The notes below the pieces were generated by a model. That model saw only the letters and a program-made list of their open reading frames with translations, had not been told where the DNA came from and made no database searches. A program made the position numbers and the translations under genes. Below are positions 1 to 6,547 of a stretch of DNA of 7,712 nucleotides, one piece after another (positions within the stretch are counted from its first letter, which is position 1; every line of letters begins with the position of its first letter). The stretch comes from Clostridiales bacterium. GTDB taxonomy: Bacteria; Bacillota; Clostridia; Oscillospirales; CAG-272. Location of the stretch: positions 34,587-42,298 of the forward strand of contig DXYE01000012.1 in assembly GCA_019415985.1 (NCBI GenBank), given 5' to 3'.

Positions 1-14
1 TGTATAAGAGACAG
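1..14. other. Residual Tn5/Nextera mosaic-end adapter (artefact)
   Basis: The first 14 bases, TGTATAAGAGACAG, are identical to the last 14 bases of the 19-bp Tn5 mosaic end used in Nextera libraries. They sit exactly at the window edge, where untrimmed adapter would be expected. The reading frame of rsmB happens to pass through them without a stop, so they could be mistaken for coding sequence. They should be treated as non-genomic. A chance genomic match at the extreme edge is very unlikely. Confidence 0.93.
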
Positions 15-392
15 GAGCTGGAAAGCACCTTTGACCGCGTTTTGTGCGACGTGCCCTGCTCCGGGTACGGGGTTCTGGCCAAAAAGCCGGAAATTCGCCA
101 CAAATCTCCGGAGGATAGCGAGCGGCTTCCGAAAATTCAGTACAGAATACTGGAGAACTGCGCACGCTATGTAAAGCCCGGCGGTATCCTCGTCTACTCG
201 ACCTGTACGCTCAATCCATACGAAAATGAATACAACGTCCGCAAGTTTCTTCTTGCGGAGTCGGATAGCTTTGAGCCTGTGCCCTTTACCGTCGGCGGTG
301 TTCAAGCAGACGGCGGCATGCTGACGCTTTTTCCCGATACGTTCGGGTGTGACGGTTTCTTTATAGCCAAAATGCGAAAACACGGCGGCTGA
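15..392 (+). CDS. rsmB: 16S rRNA (cytosine-967-C5) methyltransferase RsmB, C-terminal part (5' truncated)
   Basis: This is the C-terminal end of the SAM-dependent enzyme that makes m5C in helix 31 of 16S rRNA. The visible part starts in the Rossmann-type catalytic domain at FDRVLCDVPCSG (motif IV). Its PCSG cysteine, codon 57-59, is the residue that helps release the product. It continues through YVKPGGILVYSTCTLNPYENE (motif VI), where the TCT cysteine, codon 204-206, is the nucleophile in this family, and ends at a TGA (390-392). Internal TTG or GTG codons such as that at 42 are not real starts, because conserved residues precede them. The N-terminal NusB-like domain and most of the methyltransferase domain lie beyond the contig edge. 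NOL1/NOP2/Sun relatives such as RsmF share these motifs. The location just before rlmN, as in the Firmicutes fmt-rsmB-rlmN order, favours RsmB. Confidence 0.9.
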   Translation, partial: ELESTFDRVLCDVPCSGYGVLAKKPEIRHKSPEDSERLPKIQYRILENCARYVKPGGILVYSTCTLNPYENEYNVRKFLLAESDSFEPVPFTVGGVQADGGMLTLFPDTFGCDGFFIAKMRKHGG

Positions 393-433
393 CCCCCATC
401 GTTCGTGTTTCACCTAAATTGGGGGTGATTTTT
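392..433 (+). terminator. Weak terminator-like hairpin between rsmB and rlmN
   Basis: ACCCCC at 392-397 can pair with GGGGGT at 421-426 (6 bp), followed two bases later by TTTTT at 429-433. The 23-nt loop is long, and the left arm begins inside the rsmB stop codon. If active it would partly separate rlmN from rsmB, but I see no good promoter between it and rlmN, so readthrough is likely. Confidence 0.25.
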
Positions 434-481
434 AATAAAATTCAAGCTTCCTTTCATATTTATACATTTTTGGAGAATATA

Positions 482-1564
482 ATGAAGAAGGCTGACCTCC
501 TGTCCATGAATGAAGAAGAACTAGCAGTGTTCTGTGAAGCCTGCGGAGAAAAGAGATTTCGCGGCGCACAGCTCTTCCGCTGGCTCCACGCGGGCGCGGA
601 TTTTTCAGAGATGTTGAACCTGCCGGCTGCATTTCGGCAGACGCTTGCCGAACGTGCGGAAATCCTGATACCGCAGACGGAAAAAAAGTTCATCTCCGCA
701 CTTGACGGCACAGCAAAATATTTATTCCGCCTAAGCGACGGTGAATGCGTCGAGAGCGTTTTAATGCGCTACCGCTATGGCCTGACCGCATGCCTGTCCA
801 CGCAGGCGGGTTGCCGCATGGGATGCGCTTTCTGTGCATCCACCCTGGGCGGTAAGACCCGCGATCTCTCTCCCTCCGAAATACTCGGTCAGCTTCTGAA
901 GATGCAAAAGGACAGCGAAGAGCGCATTTCACATATTGTTCTGATGGGTATTGGAGAACCGCTCGACAACTATGAAAACGTAATCCGTTTTCTTCGGCTT
1001 GTCAACGCCGAAAATGGTCTGCATATCGGGTACCGACAAATCTCGCTGTCCACCTGCGGTCTTGCCGACCAAATCCGGAGGCTGGCCGACGAGGGGCTTC
1101 CCGTCACGCTTTCCGTATCCCTTCATGCAGCCACAGACAAGCTGCGGTCAGAGATTATGCCGGTCAACCGTAAATGGAATATCTCTACTCTGCTCGGGGC
1201 ATGCTTATATTACTTTGAAAAAACAGGTAGACGTATTTCCTTTGAGTATACGCTGATTCCTTACAAAAACGATAGCGCCGCCGACGCAGAAACGCTGGCG
1301 GATACACTGAACCGATATGTCGGACGCCGCATGCCGCTCCATATTAATCTGATTCCGCTGAACGGCGTCGCGGAAACGGTATTCCCGGCGGGAGATCGGA
1401 AACGCGCCACTGCCTTTGCCGCCGTCCTCGAGCGGCGCGGTCTCACAGCTACCGTCCGGCGCAGATTGGGAAGCGATATCAACGCCTCCTGCGGGCAGCT
1501 CCGGCACGCAGCCAGACAAACCGGGATCAACGCTTTGAAGGCAGATGCCGAAAAAGGGGGTTGA
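482..1564 (+). CDS. rlmN: Dual-specificity rRNA/tRNA adenine-C2 methyltransferase RlmN (radical SAM)
   Basis: RlmN methylates C2 of A2503 in 23S rRNA and A37 of some tRNAs by a radical-SAM, methyl-cysteine mechanism. The ATG at 482 gives 360 aa, the usual length, and has GGAGA at 472-476 five bases before it. The frame stays open back to a TTG at 419, but the extra 21 residues look non-coding. Visible features are the radical-SAM cluster motif C111-x3-C115-x2-C118 in QAGCRMGCAFC, the GxGEP SAM-binding motif (GIGEP, 156-160), LSTCGL (189-194) and SLHA (213-216). The C-terminal RRRLGSDINASCGQLR carries C337, matching the methyl-carrier Cys355 of E. coli. C104 in ACLSTQ matches E. coli Cys118, needed for resolution of the adduct. 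All key residues are present. The related Cfr resistance enzyme (A2503 C8) is unlikely given this housekeeping position next to rsmB, but sequence motifs alone do not fully separate the two. Confidence 0.95.
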   Translation: MKKADLLSMNEEELAVFCEACGEKRFRGAQLFRWLHAGADFSEMLNLPAAFRQTLAERAEILIPQTEKKFISALDGTAKYLFRLSDGECVESVLMRYRYGLTACLSTQAGCRMGCAFCASTLGGKTRDLSPSEILGQLLKMQKDSEERISHIVLMGIGEPLDNYENVIRFLRLVNAENGLHIGYRQISLSTCGLADQIRRLADEGLPVTLSVSLHAATDKLRSEIMPVNRKWNISTLLGACLYYFEKTGRRISFEYTLIPYKNDSAADAETLADTLNRYVGRRMPLHINLIPLNGVAETVFPAGDRKRATAFAAVLERRGLTATVRRRLGSDINASCGQLRHAARQTGINALKADAEKGG

Positions 1565-1864
1565 TGGTTTTGTTCCGTTCTGCAACGCAGGTTTGTTGGG
1601 TCGGTGCACCTCTATCCCTTTTGCTCTTCCGGCACCAATGGCAGTTTCACAGAAAAGGATTTGAATAACCGTTACCCACCGATATGCATGATCCTTGAAA
1701 ACGCTGCCGTTTCCTGCCGTGCCGCTTTTCTCGAAGGACCGGCGTATCTCATATATAAATCTGAAAAAATCCGGACGAAAATCCATAACACCGCAGGGAA
1801 CAAAGGCCTTTCTCTTTCCGCGTGCTTTGTTCACCTGCTCACGGCGTTCACGCAAAATACGTTT

Positions 1865-1870
1865 TATAAT
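1865..1870 (+). promoter_or_regulatory. Candidate -10 box for the prpC-prkC-rsgA operon
   Basis: TATAAT at 1865-1870 is a perfect SigA -10 hexamer in an AT-rich context. No good -35 is seen 15-19 bp upstream, and there is no TGn extension, so the promoter would be weak or activator-dependent. A start near 1877 would give a leader of about 140 nt containing both hairpins described next. Confidence 0.35.
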
Positions 1871-1890
1871 TTTTTCATTCATACACACAC

Positions 1891-1917
1891 AGAAGCATTT
1901 TATTTCTCAATGCTTTT
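1891..1917 (+). terminator. Hairpin with U-rich 3' arm in the prpC leader
   Basis: AGAAGCATT (1891-1899) pairs with AATGCTTTT (1909-1917) over 9 bp with one G-U, around a 9-nt loop. The 3' arm ends in four Ts, then CCC. It resembles a weak intrinsic terminator, perhaps for rlmN transcripts, or a leader element. Confidence 0.35.
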
Positions 1918-1940
1918 CCCTATTATTCCTAAACCTGAAA

Positions 1941-1976
1941 GGAAGCGGCTTCAGCCGCCGGCTTCCCTGTCTTTTT
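1941..1976 (+). terminator. Intrinsic terminator or attenuator hairpin before prpC
   Basis: GGAAGC and GGC (1941-1949) pair with GCC and GCTTCC (1957-1966) with a single bulged G, a 9-bp GC-rich stem around a 7-nt loop. TTTTT follows at 1972-1976 after a CTGTC linker. It ends only about 30 bases before the prpC ribosome site. It may end rlmN transcription, or attenuate a transcript started at the -10 box at 1865. A second short pairing, CCTGT (1966-1970) with ACAGG (1979-1983), overlaps its 3' end by one base and could compete with it. Confidence 0.5.
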
Positions 1977-2019
1977 CAACAGGATATGATTTTATCGACA
2001 GAATGGGGTGATTTATCGC

Positions 2020-2820
2020 ATGTTTTTTTACGGCAAAAGCGACATCGGACGCATCCGCAAAACCAATCAAGACAGCTTTCTGACAAAACGTCTCGCAAAC
2101 GAGGCGGTGCTCGGCGTCGTCTGCGACGGTATGGGCGGTGTGAACGGTGGCAATATTGCCAGCGGGATCGCGGTTGAAACCTTTGCCGCAAAAGTCGAGG
2201 ACTTCATCCGCAGGAAAGCCGCGGCGGGTATCTCGGAAACGCAGATTTCCGAGGGCGATTATACCGCGCTTCTGGCGCGGGCTGTGGTGGACGCCAATCA
2301 TGCGGTTTACAGTAAAGCGTCTGCCAGCGCTGACCTCCGAGGCATGGGCACGACGCTTGTCGCCGCTCTGGTTGTAAAAAACAACTTGTATATCGTCAAC
2401 ATCGGCGACAGCAGGCTGTATGTGATTACCGATTCTTCCATTACACAAATAACAAAGGACCATTCCTTAGTTCAGTACCTGCTTGACAGCGGTAAGCTCA
2501 CGCCTGCAGAGGCGCAGAACTATCCCAAGAAGAACATTATCACCCGTGCTGTCGGTATTGAAATGGATATTGAAGCGGATATTTTTTCCGTGAACCTGGC
2601 GGGAACCCGAAAGGGTTACATCCTTCTCTGCTCCGACGGACTTACCAACTTTGTGAAGCTGGAAGAGATCAGCTCGATCGTCACAGCACCCGCGGCTTCT
2701 GATGCCGATATTCCGACCTTGCTGGAGCAGAAAGCCGCCAATCTTATCAACCGCGCAAACGAAGCAGGCGGTAGCGACAATATCACAGCCGTTCTGATCG
2801 AATACAACAGCAGTAACTGA
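2020..2820 (+). CDS. prpC: PP2C-family Ser/Thr protein phosphatase (PrpC/Stp)
   Basis: This is a metal-dependent (Mn/Mg) cytoplasmic phosphatase that reverses phosphorylation by the PASTA kinase encoded next to it. The 266-aa product shows the PP2C motif series in order: RKTNQDSF with D18, CDGMGG with metal ligands D36/G37, GMGTTL (108-113), NIGDSRLY (127-134), KDHSLVQYLLDSG (146-158), TRAVG (175-179), LLCSDGL with D206, and GGSDNIT with D253. All the metal-binding aspartates are present, so it should be active. I chose the ATG at 2020 because GGGGTG (2005-2010) lies nine bases upstream. The in-frame GTG at 2008 overlaps that ribosome site and would only add four residues. It is followed by a 92-bp gap with a strong hairpin, then prkC, giving the standard phosphatase-kinase pair. 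It has no membrane segment. Confidence 0.95.
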   Translation: MFFYGKSDIGRIRKTNQDSFLTKRLANEAVLGVVCDGMGGVNGGNIASGIAVETFAAKVEDFIRRKAAAGISETQISEGDYTALLARAVVDANHAVYSKASASADLRGMGTTLVAALVVKNNLYIVNIGDSRLYVITDSSITQITKDHSLVQYLLDSGKLTPAEAQNYPKKNIITRAVGIEMDIEADIFSVNLAGTRKGYILLCSDGLTNFVKLEEISSIVTAPAASDADIPTLLEQKAANLINRANEAGGSDNITAVLIEYNSSN

Positions 2821-2863
2821 CGGCGCACACAGTAAATAACAACATACCTCTGAAAAAAAGGAC

Positions 2864-2896
2864 GGCGCTTTTCCACACCTGTAGATGAAAGGCGCC
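2864..2896 (+). promoter_or_regulatory. Intercistronic mRNA hairpin upstream of the prkC ribosome site
   Basis: GGCGCTTTTC (2864-2873) pairs with GAAAGGCGCC (2887-2896) across all 10 positions, with one G-U, around a 13-nt loop. No T-tract follows, so it is not an intrinsic terminator. It ends one base before the prkC Shine-Dalgarno (GGAAAG, 2898-2903). It could affect processing, mRNA stability or translation and so set the kinase to phosphatase ratio; that role is inference. Confidence 0.55.
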
Positions 2897-2912
2897 CGGA
2901 AAGATGATATAT

Positions 2913-4697
2913 ATGGAAAATTTTGAAAGGTACCTTGGGCAAGTCTTTGACAAGCGGTACAGAATCAACAGGATCATCGGCATCGGCGGTATGGCCGTCG
3001 TGTTCGAGGCCTCTGACCTGCTAATGAACCGTACGGTCGCCGTCAAAATGCTTAAGGAAACCATAAACAACGACACGCAATCCGTCAAACGCTTCCTCAA
3101 TGAATCCAAAGCCGTCTCCATGCTCTCACATCCCAATATCGTCAACATTTACGACGTTTCTGTCAAGGATGATCTGAAATACATTGTCATGGAGCTCATC
3201 CGCGGCATCACGCTGAAAAATTATATCAACCGCAAAGGCGCCCTGAACCTCAAGGAAGTTTACAGCTACGCAGAGCAGATCCTTCTGGCGCTCGAACATG
3301 CCCACGCAAAAGGCATTGTGCACCGAGACATCAAACCGCAGAACATCATGCTTCTTAAAAACGGACGCATCAAGGTCGCTGATTTCGGAATTGCAAAATT
3401 GCCTGATGCAGAAACCGTCACCATGACCGACAAGGCCATCGGTACAGTATACTATATCAGTCCCGAGCAGGCCAGCGGCAAGAAGATCGACGCGCGCAGC
3501 GATTTGTATTCCCTCGGCGTCGTGCTTTATGAAATGACAACGGGCAAGCTGCCCTTCAACGCGGACAGTCCGGTTTCCGTCGCTCTGATGCAGGTCAACG
3601 ACGCCGCAGTTCCTCCGAGACAGCTGAATCCCGAAATACCGCCGGGTCTGGAGCAGCTCATCCTGTGCGCGATGCAGAAGGATCCGGAAAAGCGTTATCA
3701 GAGCGCCTCGCAGATGCTGACACACATACGACAACTCCGCGAAAATCCGGAGGCTGTGCTCCGTGTACCGCATATTACCACGGTTCCATCGGAAAGTGTA
3801 GTCGCAGGACTGGAAAAGGAAGGCGTCAAAACCGATAAAAGCGGCACCGTAAAACCTGCGAAAAAGCGGCGTGTCAGCCGCTCCATGTTTCCTGTAATTC
3901 TCGGCGTCATCTGCGCTTTTCTGATCTGCTTTCTCATAGCGGGATCCTATGTTTTCGCACAATTTCTGCAACAACAAAAGGCAGATACGCCACAGGCCAT
4001 CGAGGTAGAAAATTTTGTGGGAGAAACCTACAGCGAAGCTTTTGTAAAATCACTCGAGGAAAAATATTACAGCGTCACCATTGAAGAGGTCTACAGTGCG
4101 GAAGATGAAATCGGTACAATATTGGAGCAGGATCCGGCAGCCGGAGAATCCCGAAACGTGATTCCCGGTAAGCAGCTTTGCGCGCTCACCCTGAAGGTTT
4201 CTATGGGTGCACAGACGTTCGAACTGCCGGATTTAACGATCCTTGAATATCGTCAGGTCAAGCTGATGCTCGACAAAATGGGCCTGAAGGTTGAGGTGGA
4301 ACAGGAATACCACGACTCCATCCTCGAAGGCTTTGTCATTCAAACCTCACCCGAGGCGGGAAACACAGTGACCTCCGGCGACACCATAACGTTAACCGTA
4401 TCCAGGGGACAAGAGATCACATACACTACCGTGCCCAATTTTATAGGCCTGACGCGCGAGGAGGCCATGGAGAGACTTGTGGAAAACAAGCTCTCGCTGG
4501 GCGAAATCACCTATGTACAGTCAGAGCAGAAGGCAGGCACTGTCCTGTCGCAGAGCAGACCGGAATACGCTTCCGTACCGGAGAACGCTACAAAAATCAA
4601 TTTTACAATCAGTGGCGGTCCTAATTATGTACCGCCGGGTTCGGAGAATACAACGGATTCCACAGATACGACGGACGCGACGGATACTGAACCGTAA
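2913..4697 (+). CDS. prkC: Membrane Ser/Thr protein kinase with extracellular PASTA domains (PrkC/Stk type)
   Basis: This is a eukaryotic-type kinase that senses peptidoglycan fragments or lipid II outside the cell and phosphorylates proteins of growth, division, translation and germination. In the 594-aa product the kinase domain spans about 17-272. It has the glycine loop GIGGMAVV (23-30), ATP lysine K45 in VAVKML, HRDIKPQN with catalytic D139, DFG at 157-159, an activation loop rich in Thr (168, 170, 172, 178), and SPE at 183-185. A basic juxtamembrane stretch (KKRR) precedes one membrane helix (about 325-347). Three PASTA repeats follow (about 364-429, 434-497, 503-568), then a Thr/Asp-rich tail. 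The ATG at 2913 has GGAAAG nine bases upstream; the ATG at 2904 touches that site and is less likely. It is 50 bp from rsgA, with no terminator seen between them. All catalytic residues are intact. Confidence 0.95.
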   Translation: MENFERYLGQVFDKRYRINRIIGIGGMAVVFEASDLLMNRTVAVKMLKETINNDTQSVKRFLNESKAVSMLSHPNIVNIYDVSVKDDLKYIVMELIRGITLKNYINRKGALNLKEVYSYAEQILLALEHAHAKGIVHRDIKPQNIMLLKNGRIKVADFGIAKLPDAETVTMTDKAIGTVYYISPEQASGKKIDARSDLYSLGVVLYEMTTGKLPFNADSPVSVALMQVNDAAVPPRQLNPEIPPGLEQLILCAMQKDPEKRYQSASQMLTHIRQLRENPEAVLRVPHITTVPSESVVAGLEKEGVKTDKSGTVKPAKKRRVSRSMFPVILGVICAFLICFLIAGSYVFAQFLQQQKADTPQAIEVENFVGETYSEAFVKSLEEKYYSVTIEEVYSAEDEIGTILEQDPAAGESRNVIPGKQLCALTLKVSMGAQTFELPDLTILEYRQVKLMLDKMGLKVEVEQEYHDSILEGFVIQTSPEAGNTVTSGDTITLTVSRGQEITYTTVPNFIGLTREEAMERLVENKLSLGEITYVQSEQKAGTVLSQSRPEYASVPENATKINFTISGGPNYVPPGSENTTDSTDTTDATDTEP

Positions 4698-4747
4698 GGC
4701 AGCCCGCTGCATACGGCGGTTCTACGCGGGAAAGGCGGCGGCTCTTT

Positions 4748-5692
4748 ATGACTGAAAAAGACGGCATCATCTGCAAGGGCGTAGGAGGCAGGTATGAAGT
4801 GCGCGACAGCGCGGGGACAGTCGTATGCTGTCAGGCAAAGGGAGTTTTCCGGCATGAGGGCATCAAGCCGCTTGTGGGGGACCATGTGCTTTTCCGGGAA
4901 GATGAAAGAAAATGCGGAGAGAGTCAGATACTGAAAATCCTGCCGCGGAAAAACGCGCTGCTGCGTCCGCCGCTCGCCAACCTCGACGTGATTTTCCTCG
5001 TTGTGTCTGTCAAATATCCGGCTCCGGCGCTATCGATCGTCGATAAGATGACGACAATAGCGGAATTTGAGCACATCGAGCCGGCTATCATCGTCAACAA
5101 GTGTGACCTGGATTCCGAGGCTGCGGAAACGCTGGCGGCATTGTATCGGCAATGCGGCTTTACAGCTCTTCTCTCCTCCGCGACGGAAAAAACAGGACTC
5201 TCCGACATCACGGCATATCTTTCAGCGCTGAAAAAACCGGTAACGGCGGCATTTTCCGGCGCTTCCGGCGCAGGAAAGTCAACGCTCATGAACGCACTGT
5301 TCCCCTCATTTTCTTTAGAGACCAATTCGCTCAGCAAAAAAACGGCGCGCGGCCGTCATACAACGCGTCATGTAGAGCTGTATCCAATTGCGTCCGCCGC
5401 AGGAGAGGAACTCGGCTTTCTCGCTGATACGCCCGGTTTCAGCATGCTGGACTTTGAGCGCTTTGATTTTTACGGAAAGGACGAGCTGCCAGAGACGTTC
5501 CGGGAATTCAGGCCTTATCTCGGTCAATGCCTGTACCGCAGCTGCACGCATACCAAGGAGGATGGCTGTGCGGTGCTCGAAGCTGTGCGGCGCGGACAAA
5601 TCCCCCAAAGCCGCCATGACAGCTTTCTCGAAATATATGATTCCCTGAAAGGCAAAAATACTTGGGATAAAGCATCGTCCGGCAGAACCTGA
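4748..5692 (+). CDS. rsgA: Small ribosomal subunit biogenesis GTPase RsgA
   Basis: RsgA (YloQ/CpgA in B. subtilis) is a circularly permuted GTPase that acts late in 30S maturation. The 314-aa product has an N-terminal OB-fold (about 1-72). Its G motifs then come in the permuted order: NKCD (G4, 117-120), SSAT (G5, 143-146), P-loop GASGAGKS (G1, 171-178), RGRHTTR (201-207) and DTPG (G3, 227-230). The C-terminal zinc knuckle is C261-x4-C266-x-H268-x5-C274, with spacing identical to the E. coli protein as I recall it. The P-loop has A where many RsgA proteins have Q and V (GQSGVGKS), a mild variation. The ATG at 4748 has an AAGGCGG site about nine bases upstream. It is the last gene of the operon, being followed by terminator hairpins. 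B. subtilis PrkC phosphorylates this GTPase, which matches the gene order. Confidence 0.95.
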   Translation: MTEKDGIICKGVGGRYEVRDSAGTVVCCQAKGVFRHEGIKPLVGDHVLFREDERKCGESQILKILPRKNALLRPPLANLDVIFLVVSVKYPAPALSIVDKMTTIAEFEHIEPAIIVNKCDLDSEAAETLAALYRQCGFTALLSSATEKTGLSDITAYLSALKKPVTAAFSGASGAGKSTLMNALFPSFSLETNSLSKKTARGRHTTRHVELYPIASAAGEELGFLADTPGFSMLDFERFDFYGKDELPETFREFRPYLGQCLYRSCTHTKEDGCAVLEAVRRGQIPQSRHDSFLEIYDSLKGKNTWDKASSGRT

Positions 5693-5707
5693 TGGAACCT
5701 GCCTGCA

Positions 5708-5744
5708 CCGGATGATTTCATCTCCAAAAGCATCCGGCATTTTT
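5708..5744 (+). terminator. Terminator candidate after rsgA
   Basis: CCGGATG (5708-5714) pairs with CATCCGG (5731-5737) over 7 bp, followed by TTTTT at 5740-5744. The 16-nt loop can itself compete through GATGA/TCATC pairing (5711-5722). It begins 16 bases after the rsgA stop, a typical place for the operon end. Confidence 0.5.
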
Positions 5745-5765
5745 GCCGTATCTGTTATACACCTT

Positions 5766-5828
5766 CCATTTCTGGAAATTTCTGCATAACATAACGAATT
5801 CTTAAAAATCCAGGAATGGCGTTTTTTT
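5766..5828 (+). terminator. Second terminator candidate after rsgA
   Basis: CCATTTCTGGA (5766-5776) pairs with TCCAGGAATGG (5809-5819) over 11 bp with one G-U, followed after CG by seven Ts (5822-5828). The 32-nt loop is long, though three further A-T pairs can form inside it. The left arm can also fold alone (TTCCA/TGGAA). Together with the previous hairpin it would form a tandem terminator. Apart from the promoter and leader hairpin below, the 295-bp gap 5693-5987 shows no gene. Confidence 0.45.
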
Positions 5829-5842
5829 GAGACAACAGAGCT

Positions 5843-5870
5843 TTGACGCTATATCATTTCGGCGTATAAA
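5843..5870 (+). promoter_or_regulatory. SigA-type promoter for the DUF2500-like gene
   Basis: TTGACG (5843-5848) and TATAAA (5865-5870) each match 5 of 6 consensus bases and are separated by 16 bp. The promoter lies just after the T-tract of the preceding terminator candidate. Transcription from about 5877 would give a leader of roughly 110 nt before the ATG at 5988. Confidence 0.55.
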
Positions 5871-5916
5871 ACCATTCGGTCCCGGCCATCTGGAATATAC
5901 CTCTGCCAGCCGCAGG

Positions 5917-5932
5917 ATATGGTTTTCCATAT
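5917..5932 (+). promoter_or_regulatory. Small perfect hairpin in the leader of the DUF2500-like gene
   Basis: ATATGG (5917-5922) and CCATAT (5927-5932) flank a TTTT loop. GCCA (5905-5908) and TGGC (5933-5936) can extend it after an internal bulge on the left side. It lies within the predicted leader. No T-tract follows, and no known riboswitch was recognised. Confidence 0.3.
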
Positions 5933-5987
5933 TGGCTTATGGCGAACGTGATCTGCATCGTCCGCATGAAATATACTGAAAGGTCAT

Positions 5988-6404
5988 ATGGAAATGAGAA
6001 ATAAAAGAAACATATATCTGTTCGTAATCCTGCTGGTATTACTGTTTGTGCTGGTTTGGATTCCCCTACCAGCGCGTATTCATAGTATATTTCTTGCCGC
6101 TCTGTCTGTTTTGCCTTTCCTTCTTATTATATTTATGATTTTTATGCCGGAATACCAGAGAAAAAAAACGCTTGCGCACGCGCCGGAATTGAGGGCGCAG
6201 GCACGGGCGCTCTCTAAGACGACCGAGGTCGTAGGCCGGCATACCGTCACAAAATACTACATATCCTTTGAATTAGAGGACGGAAAACGAATCAATGTTT
6301 CTGCAAATGTTGACCAGTACAATATAATCACCGAAAACGACACCGGCCTTCTCGTGTATAAAGAGGCGGACGGAAAATATTTTTTATCTGATTTTCAGCG
6401 TTAA
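5988..6404 (+). CDS. Small membrane protein with DUF2500-like C-terminal domain, function unknown
   Basis: The product is 138 aa. It has two hydrophobic helices near the N-terminus (about 9-27 and 33-53), joined by a short PLPAR turn, then a soluble domain. The soluble part (about 68-138) carries the pattern I associate with DUF2500: a basic VVGRHTVTKYYISFELEDGKR strand pair, then a QYN..TENDTGLLVYK segment, ending in an aromatic LSDFQR. This looks like a small beta-rich domain held at the membrane; which side it faces cannot be told. The ATG at 5988 has AAGG only four to five bases upstream, while the in-frame ATG at 5994 has better spacing, so the start is uncertain by two residues. It has its own promoter and flanking hairpins, so it is probably a single-gene unit. 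Its function is unknown, and the DUF assignment is from memory of the pattern. Confidence 0.75.
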   Translation: MEMRNKRNIYLFVILLVLLFVLVWIPLPARIHSIFLAALSVLPFLLIIFMIFMPEYQRKKTLAHAPELRAQARALSKTTEVVGRHTVTKYYISFELEDGKRINVSANVDQYNIITENDTGLLVYKEADGKYFLSDFQR

Positions 6405-6472
6405 TTATTTCGGCAGTTTTTGTCGTTTGCTTTCTGTAAACAGATGCCCTGACCAATTAGAGAAGCAGCCTC

Positions 6473-6499
6473 ATACGCCGCCGTATAGTCTTTTCTTTT
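6473..6499 (+). terminator. Weak terminator candidate after the DUF2500-like gene
   Basis: ATACG (6473-6477) and CGTAT (6482-6486) close a 4-nt CCGC loop. A T-rich run (TCTTTTCTTTT) follows, ending at 6499. The stem is only 5 bp, so this is a tentative call; the hairpin at 6548 is a better site. Confidence 0.25.
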
Positions 6500-6547
6500 A
6501 CCATGGTGTTACCTGCATAACCCTTTATAGAAAGTTCTCGTTTCAAT

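Larger units (their letters stand above)
1565..2019 (+). other. 455-bp gene-free spacer between rlmN and prpC
   Basis: No convincing gene is seen here on either strand. The open frames in it (1604-2011 on +, and part of 1205-1888 on -) lack a ribosome site and any family motif, and the latter runs antisense into rlmN. What it does hold is a perfect TATAAT hexamer at 1865-1870, then two successive hairpins (1891-1917 and 1941-1966), the second followed by a T-rich tract, then the prpC ribosome site. No T-box, riboswitch core or repeat was recognised. In many Firmicutes rlmN and prpC are nearly adjacent, so the length is notable. Confidence 0.6.

Noticed and set aside
419..481. N-terminal extension of RlmN from a TTG codon
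   Set aside because: The 21 residues do not match the family start, and the ATG at 482 has a well-placed GGAGA site.
1205..1888. 227-codon open frame on the minus strand, spanning the spacer and the rlmN 3' half
   Set aside because: Most of it is antisense to clearly coding rlmN. It has no Shine-Dalgarno and no recognisable family motif, and the start lies in a CA-repeat-like stretch.
1604..2011. 135-codon + strand frame in the rlmN-prpC spacer
   Set aside because: It has no ribosome site and low-complexity F/H/S/T composition. It runs through both hairpins and has no recognisable homology.
3126..3977. 283-codon open frame on the minus strand within prkC
   Set aside because: It is antisense to the intact kinase and membrane domains. 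It is Cys/His/Arg-rich without domain features, typical of a shadow frame in moderately GC-rich DNA.
6401..6510. Minus-strand peptide-like stretch (AYEAASLIGQGICLQK) ending beside the DUF2500-like stop, with an ATG and AGGT site slightly out of frame
   Set aside because: The open frame lacks a start in phase and is only about 35 codons. A frameshifted small gene or a relic is possible but cannot be supported.
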